Assembly (NCBI GenBank): GCA_022801735.1
Contig: JAAWSW010000064.1
Span: 1 to 6,708 of the forward strand
Direction of reading: 5' to 3'
Origin: Bacilli bacterium
GTDB taxonomy: Bacteria; Bacillota_I; Bacilli_A; RF39; UBA660
DNA: 6,708 nucleotides
Every line of letters begins with the position of its first letter. Position 1 is the first letter of the stretch. Below are positions 1-5,904 of the stretch, piece after piece. The translations under genes and the position numbers were made by a program. The notes under the pieces are model-generated. The model ran no database searches. It was not told the DNA's origin and saw only the letters and a list, made by a program, of their open reading frames with translations.

Positions 1-1
1 G

Positions 2-274
2 AGTGAGGTTGTTAGAATGAATGAAGATGACCAAATAAGAGAGAACTTACTTGCAATAGAGAATGCGAAAAGGGTACATGCTACATTAATGCAGAATGCC
101 AAAGAAGAAGGGCTTGCTGAGGGACGTGCTTCTGGACTTGCAGAAGGAATAGAACAAGGCTCTAAACAAAAGGAAATAAACATCGCCCAAAATATGCTTA
201 ATAAAAATATGGATATTGAAATAATATCTGAAATTACTGGATTAACCAAAGAAGAAATTGAAACCTTAAAATAG
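2..274 (+). CDS. Rpn/PD-(D/E)XK transposase-family nuclease, C-terminal part (5' end outside window)
   Basis: The reading frame is open from the left edge, so this is the tail of a longer gene; the first ATG at 17 is internal, with no ribosome binding site before it. The visible 90 residues have the typical tail of the Rpn (recombination-promoting nuclease)/PDDEXK transposase family: a charged helix, a glycine-rich repeat (EEGLAEGRASGLAEGIEQG), then a helical end with IISEITGLTKEEIETLK, the family's usual closing motif. The catalytic nuclease domain would lie upstream and cannot be assessed, so I cannot say whether the gene is intact. Family members are DNA endonucleases associated with RecA-independent recombination and often occur in many copies per genome. 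The gene ends in a terminator that overlaps its stop codon, so it is separate from prfB. It is probably an accessory gene next to a core operon. Confidence 0.8.
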   Translation, partial: SEVVRMNEDDQIRENLLAIENAKRVHATLMQNAKEEGLAEGRASGLAEGIEQGSKQKEINIAQNMLNKNMDIEIISEITGLTKEEIETLK

Positions 275-285
275 GTTTCTTTTTT
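260..285 (+). terminator. Intrinsic terminator of the Rpn-like gene
   Basis: A GAAACC stem (260-265) pairs with GGTTTC (274-279) across an 8-base loop and is followed by six T residues (280-285). The TAG stop codon (272-274) lies in the loop and first base of the 3' arm, so the hairpin overlaps the coding end. Confidence 0.8.
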
Positions 286-358
286 ACTATAAAAATACGA
301 ATAAAAATCTAAAAAAATAATAAAAGCACTGTTATCAGTAGCAAAAAAAAGTTAAAAA

Positions 359-367
359 TGTTATAAT
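359..367 (+). promoter_or_regulatory. Extended -10 promoter for the prfB-yitT-ftsEX operon
   Basis: The sequence TGTTATAAT (359-367) is a perfect extended -10 element (TGnTATAAT). At 17-base spacing the -35 position (339-344, TAGCAA) matches TTGACA at only three of six bases, as is common for extended -10 promoters. The start of transcription would fall near 374, leaving a leader of about 17 bases. The 74 bases between the preceding terminator and this element are A-rich and hold no coding sequence that I can see. Confidence 0.65.
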
Positions 368-390
368 GAATGAAGATAGGAGGCTGTCTA

Positions 391-1483
391 ATGGAACTTA
401 AAGATTTAACTGCAGTTTATAGCGATTATAATATCAGAATAAATGATTTATGGAGGTCTCTTTGACCCCACTGAAAAACAAAAAAGAATTGCCACACTAG
501 AATCAATTATGAAAGAGGATAATTTCTGGAATGATAAAAAGAAAAGCGAAGAAATTATCAGTGAATATAATTATTTAAAAAAACTTTTAGAAGAAACTAA
601 TGTCTTAAAAGAAGAAATAGAATTTCATTATGATAACATTAAAAATAGTAAAGAAGAAAATACAGATTTAATACAGTTTGCAATTGAAGAACATGAAGGC
701 TTCAAAACAAAATTAGAGGATTTAGAATTACAAATATTATTAAATGGTACTTATGATAAAAATGACGCAGTATTAGAAATTCATTCAGGTGCAGGAGGAA
801 CAGAAGCATGTGATTGGGCAAATATGCTTTATCGTATGTATACAAGATGGTGTGAAAAACAAAATTATAAAATAGAGATTATTGATAAACAAGAAGGAAC
901 TGAAACCGGAATAAAAAGTGTTTCTATTATTGTAAAAGGACATAATGCTTTTGGATACTTACAAGGAGAAAAAGGAATCCATAGATTAGTTAGAATCTCT
1001 CCATTTGATAGTAATTCAAGACGTCATACCTCATTTGCTGCAGTCGATATAACCCCTGTAATAGAAGAAAATACAGAATTTAATATAGATGAAAATGATT
1101 TAAGAATAGATGTATATCGCAGTTCTGGCCCAGGAGGACAAGGGGTTAATACAACCGACAGTGCGGTTCGTATAACACATATTCCAACCAAAACTGTAGT
1201 AACATGTCAAAGTGAACGAAGTCAAATTCAAAATAAAGAAAGATGTATGCAAATATTAAAAAGTAAATTATTAAAAATACAGCAAGATAAAAAAGAAGAA
1301 GAAATGAGAAATATAAAAGGCGAGCAAAAAGAAATAAATTTTGGTTCCCAAATCAGAAGTTATATCATGTGTCCATATACATTAGTAAAAGATCATCGTA
1401 CTAATGCTGAAGATGTAAATGTTAATAAAGTATTAGATGGTGAAATCGATAAATTTATAAAAGAATATTTAAAGGAGAAATAA
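391..1483 (+). CDS. prfB: Peptide chain release factor 2 (RF2), expressed by programmed +1 frameshift
   Basis: RF2 recognises UGA and UAA stop codons and triggers peptide release on the ribosome. Translation starts at ATG 391, seven bases after AGGAGG (378-383). Frame 0 runs 24 codons to TGA at 463-465; a +1 shift at CTT-TGA-C continues in the frame that ends at TAA 1481-1483, giving 363 residues, the usual RF2 length. An N-terminal helical domain with the family start (NDLWRSL-DPTEKQKRIATLE) is followed by the SPF stop-codon recognition tripeptide at about residues 203-205 and the GGQ catalytic motif at about 248-250 (SSGPGGQGVNTTDSAVRITH). SPF separates it from RF1. Residue 244 is Ser, not the Thr found at the matching position in E. 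coli K-12. It heads an operon; yitT begins two bases after its stop. A caller without frameshift handling would start it wrongly at the internal ATG 443. Confidence 0.97.
451..466 (+). promoter_or_regulatory. Programmed +1 ribosomal frameshift site of prfB
   Basis: The site has all classical parts: a Shine-Dalgarno-like GGAGG (452-456), a three-base spacer TCT, the slippery codon CTT (460-462) and an in-frame TGA followed by C (463-466). The tRNA on CTT slips onto TTT and GAC is read next. The known logic is autoregulation: when RF2 is scarce, termination at TGA is slow and shifting makes more RF2. This assignment is by motif match and by the protein continuing exactly in the +1 frame. Confidence 0.96.
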
Positions 1484-1485
1484 TT

Positions 1486-2361
1486 ATGCTGTTAAAAGAA
1501 ACATTTGATGATAATATAATGAAGCAAATTTATAATAGTGATCGTTTAAAAAGATATTCATTATTTATAATAGGAGTTTTAATTCAGGCTTCCGCTTTTA
1601 ATATCTTTATTTTGCCAAGTAATATGTCATTTGGTGTTAGTGGAATCTCAGTTGTACTAAAACAATTATTAGGACTAAATCCTGCCTATATAATTTTAAT
1701 TGCTAATTTGTTATTATTAATTGCCAGTTTAGTTTATCTAGGAAAAGAGGCAACCAGCAAAACAATTGCAGGAGCCTTATTATATCCATTATTAATAGAA
1801 GCAACAATTTTTTTACCAAGTGTAATTGATTTAGGTGATACAGAACCAGTTATAGTTGCTCTATCGGGTGCAGTACTATATGGATTCGGTACAGGACTTG
1901 TATTCAAAGCCGGATATACTACGGGTGGAACTGATGTATTGAAACAAATAATTTCACAGTATGGTAAAAAATCATTAGGACAAGCCACAATATATATAGA
2001 AGGATTTATCGTTACAGCCTGTTTATTTGTATTTGGTTGGCAAGCCTTTATATATTCAATAATATCCTTATATATCATTAGTACCTTAACCGATAAAGTA
2101 ATACTAGGAATTTCAAAATATAAAACATTTCAGATAATAACTGAAAAAGAAAAAGAAGTTAAACATTTTATTTTAAATGGATTACATCATGGAGTAACAA
2201 TTTTAGACAGTAAAGGTGGTTTTACTGGCGAAAAAAAGAAAATTTTATTATGTACAATTCCAACCAAACAATATTTCATATTAAAAGAAGGAATTATGCA
2301 GATAGATAAAAAAGCCTTCTTTATAGTTACAGATACATATGAAGTAAGAGGCGGAGAATAG
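1486..2361 (+). CDS. YitT-family membrane protein (DUF161 plus C-terminal DUF2179)
   Basis: This is a 291-residue integral membrane protein with two parts. Residues about 24-207 form the multi-pass region, with hydrophobic segments near 25-43, 47-63, 67-85, 92-111, 122-141 and 170-200, and the family motif GYTTGGTDVLKQII at about 143-156. Residues about 213-291 form a soluble domain ending in YEVRGGE, as in DUF2179. Members are common in Firmicutes in several paralogues; the transported substrate or molecular role is not established, and I do not infer one. The start ATG 1486 has AAAGGAG (1471-1477) inside the end of prfB at good spacing, and only two bases separate the genes, so co-transcription and translational coupling are likely. 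ftsE follows after 14 bases. Confidence 0.88.
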   Translation: MLLKETFDDNIMKQIYNSDRLKRYSLFIIGVLIQASAFNIFILPSNMSFGVSGISVVLKQLLGLNPAYIILIANLLLLIASLVYLGKEATSKTIAGALLYPLLIEATIFLPSVIDLGDTEPVIVALSGAVLYGFGTGLVFKAGYTTGGTDVLKQIISQYGKKSLGQATIYIEGFIVTACLFVFGWQAFIYSIISLYIISTLTDKVILGISKYKTFQIITEKEKEVKHFILNGLHHGVTILDSKGGFTGEKKKILLCTIPTKQYFILKEGIMQIDKKAFFIVTDTYEVRGGE

Positions 2362-2375
2362 AAAGAAGGAGATTT

Positions 2376-3059
2376 ATGGAACTTATAAGATTAACAAATG
2401 TAAAGAAAACATATAAGACAGGTGTAACCGCAATTCAAGGATTAGACCTAACAATCGATAAAGGTCAATTTGTATTTATCATTGGTTCAACTGGTTGTGG
2501 TAAAAGTACACTTATAAAAATGTTATATCGCGAAGAAAAACCAACATCAGGACAAATTATAGTTGGTGGAGTCGATGTTGGAAAACTTAGAAATGGTAAA
2601 GTTTATAAAATACGAAGAAAAATAGGAGTAGTTTTTCAAGATTTCAAACTACTACCAAAATCAACAGTTTATGAAAATGTTGCATTCGCACTAGAAATAT
2701 TTGGAGTACCAAAAAATGAAATCCATTCCAAAGTTGTAAAAGTGTTAGATTTAGTTGGATTAAAACATAAAATAAAAAGTTATCCAGCACAACTATCTGG
2801 AGGAGAACAACAACGTGTTGCTATTGCTCGTGCCATTGTTAATGGACCTAAATTACTTATATGTGATGAACCAACAGGAAACTTAGATCCAAGTACAAGC
2901 ATGGAAATAATGAAAGTATTAGAAGAAATTAATAAACTTGGAACAACAATTATTATGGTTACCCATAGTATCGATATAGTTAAAGAATTAAACAAACGTG
3001 TTATTGTATTAGACTCAGGAAGAGTGTTAAAAGACTATGCAGAAGGGACGTATAAATAA
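2376..3059 (+). CDS. ftsE: Cell division ATP-binding protein FtsE
   Basis: FtsE is the cytoplasmic ATPase of the FtsEX complex, which uses ATP hydrolysis to activate cell-wall hydrolases through FtsX rather than to transport a substrate. The 227-residue protein is the normal length and complete. It has Walker A GSTGCGKST (37-45; Thr and Cys stand in for the more usual Ser and Ala), the Q-loop with Q88 in VVFQDFKLLP, the ABC signature LSGGEQQRVAIARA (140-153), Walker B LLICDEP (160-166) with catalytic E165, the D-loop GNLD (168-171) and the switch H197. The segment VVFQDFKLLPKSTVYENVAFALE is characteristic of FtsE within the ABC superfamily. AGAAGGAG lies just upstream of ATG 2376. The stop TAA shares one base with the ftsX start. 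Confidence 0.95.
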   Translation: MELIRLTNVKKTYKTGVTAIQGLDLTIDKGQFVFIIGSTGCGKSTLIKMLYREEKPTSGQIIVGGVDVGKLRNGKVYKIRRKIGVVFQDFKLLPKSTVYENVAFALEIFGVPKNEIHSKVVKVLDLVGLKHKIKSYPAQLSGGEQQRVAIARAIVNGPKLLICDEPTGNLDPSTSMEIMKVLEEINKLGTTIIMVTHSIDIVKELNKRVIVLDSGRVLKDYAEGTYK

Positions 3060-3958
3060 TGAAGACATTTAGAATTATAGGTAGAAATGTAAGAGATGCA
3101 TTCAAAGGCGTATTTAGAAATTTTTCATTATCACTTGCTTCAATATCTTGTATTACAATAACACTAATTGTTGTCGCAGTATCAATAATACTTTCATATA
3201 ACGTAGATAATTTTACCAAATTAGTAGAAGAAGATGTTACAATCGTTGCCTTTTTAGACAATGAATTAACAGATGAAAAAATCGATGAAATTAAAGATCA
3301 AATTAGTTTAGTTAATAACGTTGAAAAATACGAATTTATATCAAAAACAGATATAACAAAAGACATGATGGAATCATCAGATATCTTTGAAAGTATAATG
3401 AAAGACTGGTCAGAAGATGAAAATCCAATTCAAAATACATTCCAAATTAAAGTAACAGATATAAATAAAATAGATAAAGCAGCAGATGATATAAAACAAA
3501 TAGATGGAGTTACCTTAGTTAAATATGGAGAAGGCATGGTAGAACAATTAGTTTCAGTATTTGATATCATACATAAAGTATGTTTAATATCAGTAATTGC
3601 CTTAATATTAGTAACCGCATTTTTAATTTCCAACACAATCAAAATTACAATTACTTCAAGACAAAGAGAAATTAGTATAATGAGACTCATTGGAGCATCA
3701 AACTTAAATATTAGAGTCCCATTCATTATAGAAGGATTAATATTAGGAGCCTTAGGTGCAATTATTCCAATCATATTAACCATATATGGATATAATGCAA
3801 TTTATACAAACTTTAATGGACAATTGTTCTCACCATTCATCAAGTTACTAGCCCCAACACCATTTGTTTATACCATTTCATTAAGTTTACTTGGAATTGG
3901 TGTATTAGTAGGAATGTTTGGTTCATGGAGAGCAGTAAGAAAACATTTAAAAATATAA
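3059..3958 (+). CDS. ftsX: Cell division permease-like protein FtsX
   Basis: FtsX is the membrane partner of FtsE; its large extracellular loop relays the ATPase cycle to peptidoglycan hydrolases or their activators. The 299-residue protein shows the family topology: a cytoplasmic N terminus (MKTFRIIGRNVRDAFKGVFRN), membrane segment 1 near 23-47, a large extracellular domain at about 48-169, membrane segments 2 (about 170-193), 3 (about 221-245) and 4 (about 268-290), and a basic C-terminal tail. The cytoplasmic stretch RQREISIMRLIGAS (201-214) between segments 2 and 3 is the conserved coupling region for FtsE. The start codon overlaps the ftsE stop (TAATG), with AAGGGA about 10 bases upstream. 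It is the last gene of the operon; a terminator begins inside its stop codon. Confidence 0.94.
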   Translation: MKTFRIIGRNVRDAFKGVFRNFSLSLASISCITITLIVVAVSIILSYNVDNFTKLVEEDVTIVAFLDNELTDEKIDEIKDQISLVNNVEKYEFISKTDITKDMMESSDIFESIMKDWSEDENPIQNTFQIKVTDINKIDKAADDIKQIDGVTLVKYGEGMVEQLVSVFDIIHKVCLISVIALILVTAFLISNTIKITITSRQREISIMRLIGASNLNIRVPFIIEGLILGALGAIIPIILTIYGYNAIYTNFNGQLFSPFIKLLAPTPFVYTISLSLLGIGVLVGMFGSWRAVRKHLKI

Positions 3959-3979
3959 GGACATAGCGTCCTTTTTTTT
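3957..3979 (+). terminator. Intrinsic terminator after ftsX
   Basis: AAGGAC (3957-3962) pairs with GTCCTT (3968-3973) across a five-base loop, followed by T residues to 3979 (eight T from 3972). The last two bases of the ftsX TAA are part of the 5' arm. It closes the prfB-yitT-ftsE-ftsX operon. Confidence 0.88.
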
Positions 3980-4018
3980 ATTAAAAATGTATAAAAAATA
4001 AAAATAGAAACCATAATA

Positions 4019-4187
4019 GTAATGAGATAGGAAATATCTCCGGCTAATTTTGTTTATTAGCCGTTAGTAGGTAGTTAGGTCTAATATACCTCCTATTATT
4101 ATATTTTCTTTTTGCTCATATACTCTTTTACTATTTGTATATTAGACATATTAATATAAAACAATCCTTTTTCTGGATTGTTTTTTG
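4019..4187 (+). ncRNA. Putative structured small RNA between ftsX and yabG
   Basis: This stretch lies between two rightward terminators and has no plausible reading frame (the only ATG, at 4022, is followed at once by a stop). Its 5' part has two hairpins in direct contact: GAGATA/TATCTC (4024-4029 with 4035-4040, loop GGAAA) and CGGCTAA/TTAGCCG (4041-4047 with 4057-4063). A perfect 11-base inverted repeat follows (4079-4089 with 4137-4147), whose 47-base loop carries CCTCCTAT, then a U/A-rich region and a strong terminator. The 5' end is inferred: a -10-like CATAAT lies at 4012-4017 but I see no good -35. I do not recognise a known family; it does not fit 6S RNA, tmRNA, SRP RNA, a T-box or the common riboswitches as I know them. 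It could be a trans-acting small RNA or a leader whose downstream gene has its own promoter. Confidence 0.5.
4158..4187 (+). terminator. Intrinsic terminator upstream of yabG
   Basis: AAACAATCC (4158-4166 with one base of register freedom) pairs with GGATTGTTT across a seven-base T-rich loop, followed by a run of T to 4186. The stem core ACAATCC/GGATTGT is perfect. No coding gene ends here, so the terminator implies a transcript ending in this gap, either the putative small RNA or read-through from ftsX. Confidence 0.85.
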
Positions 4188-4216
4188 TTATATTTTTTTT
4201 GATACATTCATACAAT
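4188..4216 (+). promoter_or_regulatory. Sigma-E-like mother-cell promoter of yabG
   Basis: TTATATT (4188-4194) matches the sigma-E -35 consensus KMATATT at six of seven bases. After exactly 14 bases, CATACAAT (4209-4216) matches the -10 consensus CATACAHT fully. Transcription would start near 4222, giving a leader of about 10 bases that holds the ribosome binding site. A sigma-K reading (AC then CATANNNTA) fits less well: the AC is missing and the last base is T. Confidence 0.7.
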
Positions 4217-4231
4217 TATTTGGGTGATAAT

Positions 4232-5014
4232 ATGGAATTTAACGTAGGAGACACAGTGACACGTAATTCATATAATAATGATTTAGTCTTTAAAATAGTA
4301 GAAATAAAAGAAGATAAAGTCATTTTAAAAGGTATGAATGTTAGATTACTTGCTGATGCAGTTATTGACGATTTAAAAAAACACGATGATGAAGATATAG
4401 AAGAAGAAAAAGATTTTCTAGATAGGCTAGAAACATGTGTTAACTTAGATAGAAATGATTACTTCTATTTACCTGGAAAAATACTTCATATAGATAGCGA
4501 TAAAGAATATTTAAGTAGATGTTTAGACTACTATAAAAAAATAAATATATGGGCTATGGGAATCAACGAAAAGGAAGAAGAAGTTGCTGATAACATAATT
4601 GAACTTCTCGAAGAATATAAACCTAATATAGTCGTAATAACTGGACATGACGCATATAACAAAAGAAAAGGAAAAATAGATGATATTAAAGCATATAAAT
4701 CAAGCGAATATTTTGCTAAAGCCATTGCAAATGCCAGAAAATATGAAGGAAGCCATGAAAAATTAATTGTAATAGCAGGCGCTTGTGGCTCATACTATGA
4801 AGAACTAATTAAAGCAGGTGCTAATTTTGCTTCAAGTCCAAAAAGAATAAATATTCATGCTCTAGATCCCGCCATAGTAGCCGCTAAAATGAGTTTATCA
4901 AATATAAATAAAGATATAGATTTAAAAGAAATTTTAGATAAAACAAAATATGGGAAAGATGGCATAGGTGGAATAATAACGAAAGGAACAATGTATGTTG
5001 GATATCCTAGATAA
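4232..5014 (+). CDS. yabG: Sporulation-specific cysteine protease YabG
   Basis: YabG is a mother-cell protease that processes spore coat and cortex-related proteins (SpoIVA and SafA in B. subtilis; CspBA and pro-SleC in C. difficile). The 260-residue protein aligns from its first residue (MEFNVGDTVTRNSY) with the family and keeps the core blocks YFYLPGKILHIDSD, VVITGHDAY with H139, GACGSYYEELIKAGANFASSP with C185, and INIHALDP. H139 and C185 correspond to the His and Cys known to be needed in C. difficile. It is about 30 residues shorter than the B. subtilis protein, mainly through a shorter linker after residue 50. I start it at ATG 4232, preceded by GGGTGAT (4222-4228); the in-frame ATG at 4178 lies inside the upstream terminator and upstream of the promoter and adds a non-homologous hydrophobic stretch. 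veg overlaps its end. Confidence 0.95.
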   Translation: MEFNVGDTVTRNSYNNDLVFKIVEIKEDKVILKGMNVRLLADAVIDDLKKHDDEDIEEEKDFLDRLETCVNLDRNDYFYLPGKILHIDSDKEYLSRCLDYYKKINIWAMGINEKEEEVADNIIELLEEYKPNIVVITGHDAYNKRKGKIDDIKAYKSSEYFAKAIANARKYEGSHEKLIVIAGACGSYYEELIKAGANFASSPKRINIHALDPAIVAAKMSLSNINKDIDLKEILDKTKYGKDGIGGIITKGTMYVGYPR

Positions 5015-5243
5015 AGGTGTATGTGATAATAAAATGATTAGAAAAGCCCTAAGTAAATATTTAAATCAAGAAGTAAAGATAAAATATAACTTAGGTAGAA
5101 ACAAATATGAAGAATATCCTGCAAAAATAACCAATTTATATAATTGTGTATTTTTAGTCGAAGTACAAGATGAAAACCAAAGTATTAAATCATTTTCATA
5201 TGCTGATATAATAACAAAAACCATCAAAATTTCAGATAAATAG
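4995..5243 (+). CDS. veg: Veg family protein (DUF1021)
   Basis: This is an 82-residue protein of the Veg family, named from the highly expressed B. subtilis gene that stimulates biofilm genes and is linked to spore outgrowth; its biochemical role is unclear. Conserved features are I-RKALSKYLNQEVKIKYN, GR-K (34-37 region), YNCVFLVEV, and the terminal FSYADIITKTIKI, which matches the family's SYSYADILTETVEL. The chosen start ATG 4995 overlaps yabG by 20 bases and has AAAGGA (4982-4987) at seven-base spacing, which favours coupling to yabG. A shorter start at ATG 5034 (69 residues) is possible but lacks a well-placed ribosome binding site and would begin several residues inside the B. subtilis alignment. 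The yabG-veg order is as in Bacillus and many Clostridia. Confidence 0.85.
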   Translation: MLDILDKGVCDNKMIRKALSKYLNQEVKIKYNLGRNKYEEYPAKITNLYNCVFLVEVQDENQSIKSFSYADIITKTIKISDK

Positions 5244-5272
5244 TTGTTTTTTCCTGGAAAATATTGTATACT
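5244..5272 (+). promoter_or_regulatory. Sigma-A-type promoter of spoVG
   Basis: TTGTTT (5244-5249) and TATACT (5267-5272) are separated by exactly 17 bases. The -35 box begins directly after the veg stop codon. The expected start near 5279 leaves a leader of about 30 bases with the ribosome binding site. I looked for the sigma-H promoter (AGGAWWW then GAAT) that drives spoVG in B. subtilis: TGGAAAA (5255-5261) resembles its -35 but no GAAT occurs at the right distance. Confidence 0.6.
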
Positions 5273-5309
5273 TAAATTGTATTAAGGTACCAAGAGAGGA
5301 GAGGTTAGC

Positions 5310-5576
5310 TTGAAAATTACATCAGTAAATGTACGTAAAATTGAAAAGGAGAATTCTCGTATTCGTGGAATAGCATCTGTAGTATTAGATGAATGTTTTG
5401 CAGTTCATGGAATTAGAATTATTGAAGGTGATGGAGGATTATTTATTGCTATGCCAAGTCGTAAAACTAGCAATGAAGAATATCATGATATCGCACATCC
5501 AATAACTCAAGAATGTCGTAAAATGTTCGAAGATGCAGTTATCGAAGAATATAATAATACTAAAGAAGACGAATAA
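5310..5576 (+). CDS. spoVG: Septation regulator SpoVG
   Basis: SpoVG is a small RNA- and DNA-binding regulator that affects asymmetric septation, sporulation, capsule and virulence genes in different Firmicutes. The 88-residue protein has the full core: MKITSVNVRKI, RGIASVVLDECFAVHGIRIIEG (20-40), GLFIAMPSRKT (43-53) and HDIAHPITQECRKMFEDAVIEEY (59-81). The charged tail (NNTKEDE) is shorter than in B. subtilis (97 residues). The start is TTG 5310, as in B. subtilis spoVG, with purine-rich GAGGAGAGG (5296-5304) upstream; the first in-frame ATG lies much further in and would remove the conserved strand. It has its own promoter and a terminator overlapping its stop, so it is probably monocistronic. 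Codon use is slightly less A/T-extreme (several CGT codons), in keeping with high expression. Confidence 0.96.
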   Translation: MKITSVNVRKIEKENSRIRGIASVVLDECFAVHGIRIIEGDGGLFIAMPSRKTSNEEYHDIAHPITQECRKMFEDAVIEEYNNTKEDE

Positions 5577-5588
5577 GTCTTTTTTTTT
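5562..5588 (+). terminator. Intrinsic terminator of spoVG
   Basis: AAGAC (5566-5570) pairs with GTCTT (5577-5581) across the loop GAATAA, which holds the TAA stop. The stem can extend through a G-T pair and three A-T pairs into the T tract, which runs to 5588. The short G/C core makes it weaker than the one after ftsX, so some read-through into yabP is possible. Confidence 0.7.
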
Positions 5589-5598
5589 CGCATATAAT
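5571..5598 (+). promoter_or_regulatory. Sigma-E-like promoter of yabP
   Basis: GAATAAG (5571-5577) matches the sigma-E -35 KMATATT at five of seven bases. After 13 bases, CATATAAT (5591-5598) matches the -10 CATACAHT at seven of eight. The -10 also contains TATAAT, so a sigma-A role is not excluded, but no -35 for that lies at proper distance. In B. subtilis yabP and yabQ belong to the sigma-E regulon, which fits. Confidence 0.5.
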
Positions 5599-5616
5599 TT
5601 CCTAGGAGGGTTAAAT

Positions 5617-5904
5617 ATGGACAAGATGGACACAATATCTTCATTAACGCATGCAATTACGCTTAATGAAAGAAAAAGTATTATTATAACAGGAGTAAAA
5701 AAAATAGATAGTTTTGATGAAGAAGAATTTTATTTAGAAACTACAATGGGCAATTTAATTATTAAAGGCGAAGAATTAGAAATAATAAAACTAGACACAT
5801 ACCAAGGCAATGTCTCAATAAAAGGTAAAGTAGATAGTTTAACCTATACAGAAAATGGAAGAAAAGATAAAGAAAGTGGAGTTTTTAATAAACTGTTTAA
5901 ATAA
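5617..5904 (+). CDS. yabP: Spore protein YabP (YabP/YqfC family)
   Basis: YabP is a small sporulation protein made in the mother cell; its molecular role is not established. The 95-residue protein aligns along its length with B. subtilis YabP (100 residues): THAITLNERKSIIITGVKKIDSFDEEEFYLET (11-42), MGNLIIKGEELEI (44-56), VSIKGKVDSLTY (66-77) and the closing GVFNKLFK. The start ATG 5617 has a strong AGGAGGG (5604-5610) at six-base spacing; the frame stays open to an earlier ATG at 5533, inside spoVG, which has no ribosome binding site and adds non-homologous sequence. A second Met is at residue 4. Its TAA stop shares one base with the yabQ ATG, so the two are co-translated. Confidence 0.93.
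   Translation: MDKMDTISSLTHAITLNERKSIIITGVKKIDSFDEEEFYLETTMGNLIIKGEELEIIKLDTYQGNVSIKGKVDSLTYTENGRKDKESGVFNKLFK

Noticed and set aside
327..342. Small dyad ACTG-TTAT-CAGT upstream of prfB
   Set aside because: A four-base stem in A-rich sequence is within chance expectation and has no T tract or other supporting feature.
1734..3783. Minus-strand open frames within yitT, ftsE and ftsX (for example 1734-2078, 2780-2995, 3001-3261, 3430-3783)
   Set aside because: They lie fully opposite well-identified genes or their junctions, have no ribosome binding sites that I can see, and resemble no family.
4019..4187. 6S RNA, T-box or common riboswitch in the ftsX-yabG gap
   Set aside because: The two halves do not pair into one long 6S-like hairpin, there is no T-box sequence, and I do not see conserved cores of the riboswitch classes I can recall.
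4178..4231. Upstream ATG giving yabG an 18-residue hydrophobic N terminus
   Set aside because: That start lies inside the terminator stem and upstream of the predicted promoter, and homology begins at ATG 4232, which has its own ribosome binding site.
4531..4725. Minus-strand open frame inside yabG
   Set aside because: It is antisense to the conserved YabG core, and its residues look like a shadow of that coding strand.
5255..5278. Sigma-H promoter for spoVG
   Set aside because: TGGAAAA is a partial -35 match but no GAAT occurs 11-12 bases further; a sigma-A promoter fits better.
5533..5616. Longer yabP frame starting within spoVG
   Set aside because: The extension has no ribosome binding site and no similarity to YabP; AGGAGGG is placed for ATG 5617.
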